A DNA stretch of 8,611 nucleotides from Prevotellamassilia sp. (lineage in GTDB: Bacteria > Bacteroidota > Bacteroidia > Bacteroidales > Bacteroidaceae): the NCBI GenBank assembly GCA_018383375.1, contig JAHAWW010000253.1:1-8611 (forward strand). Direction: 5' to 3'. The position numbers were made by a program, and so were the translations under genes. A model generated the notes under the pieces. That model saw nothing but the letters and a program-made list of their open reading frames with translations, searched no databases and was not told the DNA's origin. This document shows, in pieces, positions 1 to 4,365 of this stretch; the first letter of the stretch is position 1; each line of letters opens with the position of its first letter.

Positions 1-344
1 TCTTCGGGCGTGTCGAAAGCCACGTAGGCCTTGCCGCTTTCGAGCAGTTGGTCCACATATTTCACGTAGATGTCTTTGCGCTCGCTCTGCCGGTAGGGTC
101 CGTAGTTGCCACCAATGCCCACGCCTTCGTCAAACGTGATGCCGAGCCATTTGAAGGCCTCGGTGATATAGGCTTCTGCGCCCGGCACGAAGCGGGTGGA
201 GTCGGTGTCTTCGATGCGGAAGATGAGTTCGCCGCCACGCTGGCGGGCAAAGAGGTAATTATAGAGAGCCGTGCGCACCCCGCCGATGTGCAGCGGGCCG
301 GTGGGACTGGGTGCAAAACGCACTCTGGTTTTCCGTTGGGTCAT
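1..344 (-). CDS. gltX: Glutamyl-tRNA synthetase, N-terminal part (cut by the window edge)
   Basis: Class I aminoacyl-tRNA synthetase that charges tRNA(Glu) with glutamate in the cytoplasm. Read on the minus strand from the ATG at 344-342, the window holds the first 114 residues and the frame stays open to the edge. Residues 10-22 carry the family N-terminus FAPSPTGPLHIGG, in which HIGG is the HIGH-type ATP-binding motif, followed by VRTALYNYLFAR. RIEDTD (residues 43-48) and YRQSER (84-89) are also typical of GluRS. The KMSKS loop and the anticodon-binding domain lie outside the window. The start is supported by the MTQRKTRVRFAPSPTG beginning, which is normal for the family, and by a Bacteroides-type promoter 26 bases upstream. 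The gene diverges from glyS across a long intergenic region. GlnRS is the only close alternative; HIGG and GGVRTALYN favour GluRS. Confidence 0.96.
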   Translation of the reverse strand, partial: MTQRKTRVRFAPSPTGPLHIGGVRTALYNYLFARQRGGELIFRIEDTDSTRFVPGAEAYITEAFKWLGITFDEGVGIGGNYGPYRQSERKDIYVKYVDQLLESGKAYVAFDTPE

Positions 345-369
345 AATGGTGGTATTTTAATATTTTTTG

Positions 370-400
370 CGAAGTTACACCAATTGAGCGAGTCTACAAA
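370..400 (-). promoter_or_regulatory. Bacteroides-type promoter of gltX
   Basis: On the minus strand TTTG (400-397) is followed by exactly 19 bases and then TAACTTCG (377-370). This is one mismatch from the Bacteroidota sigma factor consensus TTTG-N19-TAnnTTTG. Transcription would start near 363, giving a leader of roughly 20 bases before the gltX ATG. The pattern and spacing are visible in the sequence; activity is inferred. Confidence 0.7.
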
Positions 401-448
401 ACGGAGGTGTAAGTTTTTCGGGTTGGATGCTCCGCAGGCGAAACGGCC

Positions 449-496
449 AACCGGCGGCGCCAGCAAGCCCAAATGCCCCTGCCGCCGGTTTTAATG
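449..496 (+). terminator. Terminator-like hairpin on the plus strand, without an upstream plus-strand gene
   Basis: AACCGGCGGC (449-458) pairs perfectly with GCCGCCGGTT (481-490) across a 22-base loop. The right arm runs into TTTTAATGATTTTT. The T-rich tail lies on the plus-strand side only, so it would act on rightward transcription. No plus-strand gene precedes it in the window. It could end a short transcript starting near the gltX promoter, or stop antisense read-through out of gltX. The loop is longer than in a typical intrinsic terminator, so the role is uncertain. Confidence 0.45.
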
Positions 497-654
497 ATTT
501 TTCGAGTTCAAAAAATGGGGGCAAGAGTGACAAAAATACTCGTTTTGCTGTCAGAATACCTTTTCTCGTGGCTTCAAACGCTTGAAAAAGTTCACAAATT
601 CACCATTCGTCGTCTTCTCCTAAGGAGCATCTGTGGCCCAATAAGGGCAAAAAA

Positions 655-694
655 TACGGGAATAAGGGCAATTATTGCTCTCCTTATTCCCGTA
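655..694. repeat. Perfect 13-bp inverted repeat (nested palindrome)
   Basis: TACGGGAATAAGG (655-667) is exactly complementary to CCTTATTCCCGTA (682-694). The 14-base centre itself contains GCAAT and ATTGC in opposite orientation (668-672 and 674-678). A direct partial copy, AATAAGGGCAA, lies just upstream at 640-650 and recurs at 661-671. TGGCC (634-638) and GGCCA (697-701) could extend the fold. No T-tract follows either arm, so this is not a standard terminator. A repeat unit, a protein-binding palindrome and an RNA hairpin are all possible. Confidence 0.75.
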
Positions 695-723
695 ATGGCC
701 ATAATTGACCAATGCGTAGGCCC

Positions 724-803
724 CGCCTTTTCTCTCTTTGCCCCAAGGTAACACATCTTTGGCAGAGCGAAAAAGACAAAAGGTTACGGAGTGAGAAGAG
801 GCG
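724..803. repeat. Imperfect long-range inverted repeat
   Basis: CGCCTTTTCTC (724-734) pairs with GAGAAGAGGCG (793-803) with one mismatch out of eleven. Inside it, GTAAC (748-752) faces GTTAC (783-787). Together they could form an extended, bulged stem of about 80 bases. There is no coding signal. The pairing is read from the sequence, but no thermodynamic folding was done, so its significance in this purine/pyrimidine-biased stretch is uncertain. Confidence 0.4.
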
Positions 804-840
804 AGGGGGATAGCGTGGAATGGTTTGGTCGCTCATTGTG

Positions 841-985
841 CCGACCTTACAGGCCGGAGATTAGAGGCATTTTATATCCCAGACCAGACGTTATGGGCTA
901 ATATGTTACACCGCCTTTCTTGGATGTCCCCCCCAAATCGGGCAAACGAAAGGCGGACGAGCTCCAATCAAAGAACTCGTCCGCC
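841..985. repeat. Chain of hairpins resembling a Bacteroidales intergenic repeat
   Basis: Four consecutive pairings are visible: CCGACC with GGCCGG around TTACA (841-857, one mismatch); CCCA (878-881) with TGGG (894-897), followed by CTAATATGTTAC; CCGCCTTTC (911-919) with GAAAGGCGG (948-956); and GGCGGACGAG (952-961) with CTCGTCCGCC (976-985). The last two share bases 952-956, so they are mutually exclusive folds. From memory, the segment CCCAG...TGGGCTAATATGTTAC followed by a C-rich hairpin resembles a dispersed non-coding repeat common in Bacteroidales genomes. That link is recall, not a search result. Confidence 0.5.
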
Positions 986-1003
986 ACAACCAATTTATTT
1001 ATT

Positions 1004-1017
1004 GACTAACGTTAGTC
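1004..1017. promoter_or_regulatory. Perfect 14-bp palindrome, possible protein-binding site
   Basis: GACTAACGTTAGTC is fully self-complementary with no spacer, which fits a dimeric DNA-binding protein better than an RNA hairpin because there is no loop. It lies about 110 bases upstream of the likely glyS promoter box. No regulator gene is adjacent. The symmetry is certain, but the operator role is only a suggestion. Confidence 0.4.
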
Positions 1018-1039
1018 CGTAATCATAAGCGCGTGTTGG

Positions 1040-1075
1040 GCGCGCGTTATAGCGCGCGTGAGGGGCGTGAGGGGC
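1040..1075. repeat. GC-rich short inverted and tandem repeats
   Basis: GCGCGC (1040-1045) and GCGCGC (1052-1057) flank GTTATA and can pair. Directly after them GTGAGGGGC occurs twice in tandem (1058-1066 and 1067-1075). The block is far more GC-rich than the flanking AT-rich sequence at 990-1003. No function is recognised. Confidence 0.5.
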
Positions 1076-1127
1076 GGCGAATAATGAGCTTTTTGTCCGA
1101 AGTGAAGCAAATAAGCGGTTTTTTATG

Positions 1128-1135
1128 TACTTTTG
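1128..1135 (+). promoter_or_regulatory. Bacteroides-type -7 element of the glyS operon
   Basis: TACTTTTG matches TAnnTTTG exactly. No good TTTG is found 19-21 bases upstream, so the -33 half is weak. If used, transcription would begin near 1142 and give a leader of roughly 90 bases before the glyS start at 1230. This also argues against starting glyS at the in-frame ATG at 1125, which lies within or upstream of the promoter. Confidence 0.55.
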
Positions 1136-1150
1136 TGCCGTATTATGCGC

Positions 1151-1186
1151 CGGCGGCGACACAAACCACCACATCCACCGCCGCCG
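1151..1186 (+). other. GC hairpin in the glyS leader
   Basis: CGGCGGCG (1151-1158) pairs perfectly with CGCCGCCG (1179-1186) across a 20-base loop, ending 43 bases before the glyS ATG. No T-run follows, so it is not an intrinsic terminator, and I see no T-box features. It may affect leader stability or translation; this is inference. Confidence 0.45.
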
Positions 1187-1229
1187 ACACTCACACAACC
1201 GACAAACAATAACAAAAACACATACACTC

Positions 1230-2771
1230 ATGGCACAAGAAGACGTATTCAAGAAAATCGTTTCACACTGTAAGGAATACGGTTTTGTTTTCCCCTCAAG
1301 CGACATCTATGACGGACTCGGCGCAGTCTACGACTACGGACAGAACGGCGTGGAGCTGAAAAACAACATCAAGCAATATTGGTGGAAGTCGATGGTGCTG
1401 CTCCACGAAAACATCGTGGGACTCGATGCCGCCATCTTTATGCACCCCACCGTGTGGAAGGCCTCGGGACACGTCGACGCCTTCAACGACCCCCTCATCG
1501 ACAACCGCGACTCAAAAAAACGCTATCGCGCCGATGTGCTCATCGAAGAGCAAATTGCCAAATATGAAGAGAAGATAGACAAAGAAGTGGCCAAAGCCGC
1601 CAAACGCTTCGGCGATAACTTTGACGAGGCTCAGTTCCGCGCCACCAACGGCCGCGTGCTCGAAGCCCAAGCCAAGCGCGACGCCCTCCACCAGCGCTAC
1701 AGCGACGCCATGAACGCCATGGACCTCGACGAGCTGAAGCAAATCATTCTCGACGAAGAGATTGTCTGCCCCATCAGCGGCACGCGCAACTGGACCGACG
1801 TGCGCCAATTCAACCTTATGTTCAAAACCGAGGTGGGCTCTACGGCCGAAGGTGCCTCGACCATCTACCTGCGCCCCGAAACGGCCCAGGGTATCTTTGT
1901 CAACTATCTCAACGTGCAGAAAACCGGCCGCATGAAGTTGCCCTTCGGCATTGCCCAAATTGGCAAGGCCTTCCGCAACGAAATCGTGGCCCGTCAGTTC
2001 ATCTTCCGTATGCGTGAGTTTGAGCAGATGGAGATGCAGTTCTTCGTGAAGCCCGGCACCGAGCTCGACTGGTTCAAGAGCTGGAAACAGACCCGTCTGG
2101 CCTGGCATCAGGCCCTCGGCTTCGGCAACGAAAACTATCGCTTCCACGACCACGAAAAGCTGGCCCACTACGCCAACGCCGCCAGCGACATCGAGTTCCG
2201 CCTGCCCTTCGGCTTCAAAGAGATTGAAGGCATCCACTCACGCACCAACTACGACCTCTCACAACACGCCAAGTTCTCCGGCCGCAAGATTGAATATTTC
2301 GACCCCGAGACCAACGAGAGCTACACGCCCTATGTCATCGAAACCTCTATCGGTGTGGACCGCATGTTCCTCAGCGTGATGTGCCACAGCTATGAAGAGG
2401 AAAAACTCGACAACGGCGAGACCCGCGTGGTGTTGCGTCTGCCTGCCGCCCTGGCTCCCGTCAAGCTTGCCATCCTGCCCCTCGTCAAGAAAGACGGACT
2501 GCCCGAAAAGGCACACGAAATCCTCAACGACCTCAAATTCCACTTCAACTGCAAATATGAGGAGAAAGACAGCATCGGCAAGCGCTACCGCCGTCAAGAC
2601 GCCATCGGTACGCCCTATTGCATCACCGTGGACCACGACACGCTCAAAGACAACTGCGTGACCCTGCGCGACCGCGACACCATGAAGCAAGAGCGCGTGC
2701 CCATCGACAGCCTCTGCAGCCTGCTTGAAGATAAAGTGAGCCTCACCTCATTGCTCAAGAAAATCCAATAA
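1230..2771 (+). CDS. glyS: Glycyl-tRNA synthetase, dimeric (alpha2) class II type
   Basis: Charges tRNA(Gly) with glycine using ATP in the cytoplasm. The 513 residues match the single-chain homodimeric form, not the separate alpha and beta chains. Visible landmarks are the N-terminal class II core (VFKKIVSHCKEYGFVFPSSDIYDGL, positions 6-30, key residues G18, F19, P22), motif 2 as GKAFRNEI (245-252) with RQFIFRMREFEQMEM (255-269), motif 3 as ETSIGVDRMF (371-380), and a C-terminal anticodon-binding domain from about 405. A charged helical insertion spans about 101-172. The start at 1230 gives MAQEDVFKKIV; the upstream in-frame ATG at 1125 would add 35 Cys/His-rich residues unlike the family and overlaps the promoter box. 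CPISG (180-184) keeps only one Cys of the CPxCG knuckle seen in many relatives. The gene is first of a tight three-gene cluster. Confidence 0.97.
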   Translation: MAQEDVFKKIVSHCKEYGFVFPSSDIYDGLGAVYDYGQNGVELKNNIKQYWWKSMVLLHENIVGLDAAIFMHPTVWKASGHVDAFNDPLIDNRDSKKRYRADVLIEEQIAKYEEKIDKEVAKAAKRFGDNFDEAQFRATNGRVLEAQAKRDALHQRYSDAMNAMDLDELKQIILDEEIVCPISGTRNWTDVRQFNLMFKTEVGSTAEGASTIYLRPETAQGIFVNYLNVQKTGRMKLPFGIAQIGKAFRNEIVARQFIFRMREFEQMEMQFFVKPGTELDWFKSWKQTRLAWHQALGFGNENYRFHDHEKLAHYANAASDIEFRLPFGFKEIEGIHSRTNYDLSQHAKFSGRKIEYFDPETNESYTPYVIETSIGVDRMFLSVMCHSYEEEKLDNGETRVVLRLPAALAPVKLAILPLVKKDGLPEKAHEILNDLKFHFNCKYEEKDSIGKRYRRQDAIGTPYCITVDHDTLKDNCVTLRDRDTMKQERVPIDSLCSLLEDKVSLTSLLKKIQ

Positions 2772-2776
2772 TCGCT

Positions 2777-3472
2777 ATGCGCTTTCTGTCTAATCTCAAA
2801 CACGCTGCCACCGGCGTAGCGCTGGCTCTCTTCTGCCTCTTGACGCTCGCCGCCTGCTCGGAGTCTGACCCTGTGGAGGCTGTGGAATATCAAGACTGGC
2901 AGGCACGCAACGCCGCCGACTTCCAGCAGCAACTGGCCAAGGCCAAAACGGCTGTGGCACAGGCCAAAGCCCAATATGGCGACGCTTGGGAACAATACTG
3001 CCCCTGGCGCCTCTTGCGCAACTATGCCATCTCCGACACCATTGGCGGCACGTCGACCGACACCGTCGTGGTGGAAATCTTGAGACACGGCACAGGCACC
3101 GTGTCGCCCATTGCCACCGACTCCGTTCGCGTCAACTACATCGGCCGCTATATGCGCAATGCTCTGAGCGACAACGAAGAGAGCCGTTTGAAGGGCGAAA
3201 TCTTCACCTATACCGGTGTGAGCAAAGACAGCGCCGACGTGTTTAGTCCCAATTATAGCAGCCCGACGACGCTCTACACCACCGGCACCGTGACCGGCTT
3301 TGCCACGGCTCTGCAACACATGCACATCGGCGACCTCTGGCGCATTTGTATGCCGCAAGAGATGGGCTACGGCTCTTCGTCGGCCTATGTGCGCGCTTAT
3401 TCTACACTCTACTACGACCTTGAACTGGTCGGCATCTATCCCGCCGGCACCACGCCGGGCAAAAAGCCTTAA
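2777..3472 (+). CDS. FKBP-type peptidyl-prolyl isomerase lipoprotein
   Basis: Likely a lipid-anchored prolyl isomerase or folding factor of the cell envelope. The 231 residues begin with a basic start, a hydrophobic stretch (about 11-23) and the lipobox LAAC with Cys27, so cleavage and lipidation there are expected. Residues 38-70 are helical and rich in Ala, Gln and Lys. The C-terminal domain (about 95-222) has FKBP landmarks: VRVNYIGRY (117-125), VTGFATALQHMHIGD (172-186), MPQEMGYGSS (192-201) and LYYDLELVGIY (211-221). The FDSS strand that supplies a conserved Asp in canonical FKBPs appears as DVFSPNYSSP (154-163), and the usual VIxGW Trp is Phe175, so enzyme activity may be weak. It starts 5 bases after the glyS stop, so the two are almost certainly co-transcribed. 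Function by family is fairly secure; substrates are unknown. Confidence 0.85.
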   Translation: MRFLSNLKHAATGVALALFCLLTLAACSESDPVEAVEYQDWQARNAADFQQQLAKAKTAVAQAKAQYGDAWEQYCPWRLLRNYAISDTIGGTSTDTVVVEILRHGTGTVSPIATDSVRVNYIGRYMRNALSDNEESRLKGEIFTYTGVSKDSADVFSPNYSSPTTLYTTGTVTGFATALQHMHIGDLWRICMPQEMGYGSSSAYVRAYSTLYYDLELVGIYPAGTTPGKKP

Positions 3473-3499
3473 GCCGACAGCGCTGTCAGACCTTCTTTT

Positions 3500-4228
3500 A
3501 TGATAAAAACCATCATATTCGACTACGGCGGCACGCTCGACACCGATGCCCGCCACTGGGCACACGTGCTTTGGGAGGGCTATCGCCATCTTGGCGTGCC
3601 CGTGAGCGAAGAGCAGTTTCGCGAGGCCTATGTCTATGGTGAGCGTGCGCTGGCACGCAACCCCATCATCGGCGAGGCCGACGACTTTCACACGCTTCTG
3701 GTCAAGAAGCTCGTTCAAGAGACCGACTGCCTCGTGGCCCAAGGCTACTGGCAGCCGTCGGCCGAAGAGCGTGAGGCCGTGGTGAGCGGCGTGGCCGACT
3801 ATTGCAATGCCTATGTCGTGCGCAATATGCACACCACCCACCGCGTGCTCGACGCCTTGTCGGCGCGCTATCCCTTCGTGCTCGTGTCGAATTTTTATGG
3901 CAATGTGCAGGCCGTGTTGCGCGGCTATGGCCTTGCCGGCTATTTCCCCAAGATTGTGGAGAGTGCTGTGGTGGGCGTGCGCAAGCCCGACCCTGCCATC
4001 TATCGCCTCGGCGTGGAAGCTGCCGGCGTAGCGCCGCAAGAAACGCTCGTGGTGGGCGACAGCTACGGCAAAGACATCGTGCCGGCCAAGACCGTAGGTT
4101 GCCGCGCCGTGTGGTTGCGCGGTGAAGGCTGGGCGCCCGAAACTGTCGACGAGACTCTGCCCGATGCCGTCATCACCACCTTGGCCGACCTGCCCGATGC
4201 CATCGCACGCTTGACCGAAGCGCAATAA
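3500..4228 (+). CDS. HAD-superfamily hydrolase (phosphatase-like)
   Basis: Predicted cytoplasmic phosphatase of the haloacid dehalogenase superfamily with a helical cap (C1 type); 242 residues is normal. Motif I is IIFDYGGTLDT (5-15), with nucleophile Asp8. The cap covers about 15-105. Motif II is VLVSNF (127-132, Ser130). Motif III is Lys162 in VRKPDPAIY. Motif IV is VVGDSYGKDI (184-193, Asp187 and Asp192). The position two after the nucleophile, normally the general acid Asp, is Gly10. This occurs in other HAD groups with a DxGG motif, so it need not abolish activity, but it makes the reaction harder to predict. The substrate cannot be named. It follows the FKBP gene by 27 bases, has no promoter of its own that I can see, and ends just before an intrinsic terminator, so it is probably the last gene of the glyS operon. 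Confidence 0.9.
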   Translation: MIKTIIFDYGGTLDTDARHWAHVLWEGYRHLGVPVSEEQFREAYVYGERALARNPIIGEADDFHTLLVKKLVQETDCLVAQGYWQPSAEEREAVVSGVADYCNAYVVRNMHTTHRVLDALSARYPFVLVSNFYGNVQAVLRGYGLAGYFPKIVESAVVGVRKPDPAIYRLGVEAAGVAPQETLVVGDSYGKDIVPAKTVGCRAVWLRGEGWAPETVDETLPDAVITTLADLPDAIARLTEAQ

Positions 4229-4237
4229 AAAACAAAT

Positions 4238-4263
4238 AAAACGCCGAACTCCGGCGTTTTTTT
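4238..4263 (+). terminator. Intrinsic terminator of the glyS-FKBP-HAD operon
   Basis: AAAACGCCG (4238-4246) pairs perfectly with CGGCGTTTT (4252-4260) around a 5-base loop and continues into a run of seven T. It sits 10 bases after the HAD stop codon. This is a textbook rho-independent terminator and marks the operon end. Confidence 0.92.
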
Positions 4264-4286
4264 ATTGGCTAAATTTGTAAATATAC

Positions 4287-4336
4287 CCGAGTATAATCGG
4301 TAAAAACCGCATCTTTTGTTTGTTTTGCCGAGTATA
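4287..4336 (+). promoter_or_regulatory. Repeated CCGAGTATA motif in the ATPase promoter, possible operator
   Basis: CCGAGTATA occurs at 4287-4295 and again at 4328-4336, 41 bases apart, about four helical turns. The first copy sits inside symmetric contexts (TATAC-CCGA-GTATA at 4282-4295, and CCGA-GTATAA-TCGG at 4287-4300). The second lies between the two promoter elements of the downstream ATPase gene. A repressor bound there would block transcription. The repeats are plain in the sequence; the regulatory role is inferred. Confidence 0.4.
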
Positions 4337-4350
4337 GTTTGCTATTTTTG
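4319..4350 (+). promoter_or_regulatory. Bacteroides-type promoter of the ATPase gene
   Basis: TTTG (4319-4322), a 20-base spacer and TATTTTTG (4343-4350) match the Bacteroidota consensus fully. Transcription would begin around 4356, about 10 bases before the ATG at 4366. The leader is therefore very short, and the in-frame ATG at 4339, which lies inside the promoter, is excluded as a start. Confidence 0.75.
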
Positions 4351-4365
4351 CAGAAAAATAAGCTT

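Larger units (their letters stand above)
345..1127. other. Long structured intergenic region between gltX and glyS, no credible gene
   Basis: Nearly 0.8 kb separates the divergent gltX and glyS genes. The two longest open frames (473-751 and 825-1022, plus strand) encode peptides with no recognisable domain, and they run across inverted repeats, so I do not call them genes. The region contains several secondary-structure elements, described separately: a terminator-like hairpin at 449-490, a palindrome at 655-694, an imperfect long stem at 724-803, hairpins between 841 and 985, a perfect palindrome at 1004-1017 and GC-rich short repeats at 1040-1075. The density of hairpins without coding capacity suggests repeat-type DNA or one or more small RNAs. 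I recognised no known RNA family. Confidence 0.7.

Noticed and set aside
473..751. 92-codon plus-strand open frame between gltX and glyS
   Set aside because: It runs through a terminator-like hairpin and a palindrome, has no promoter or domain, and its codon use differs from the real genes nearby.
825..1022. 65-codon plus-strand open frame in the hairpin chain
   Set aside because: The frame coincides with the structured repeat; there is no domain and the peptide looks like translated repeat DNA.
1125..1229. N-terminal extension of glyS from the ATG at 1125
   Set aside because: It overlaps the -7 promoter element and encodes a Cys/His-rich leader unlike any GlyRS; the ATG at 1230 gives a normal start.
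1512..2237. 241-codon minus-strand open frame
   Set aside because: Fully antisense to glyS and composed of low-complexity Val/Gly/Leu/Ala sequence with no recognisable motif.
2615..4225. 536-codon open frame on the minus strand
   Set aside because: It lies antisense to the glyS end, the FKBP gene and the HAD gene, all with clear family motifs. Its product is a His/Gly/Ala/Val-rich string without domains, as expected opposite GCC/GAC-rich coding sequence.
4339..4365. N-terminal extension of the ATPase from the ATG at 4339
   Set aside because: This ATG lies inside the TTTG-N20-TATTTTTG promoter, upstream of the expected transcription start.
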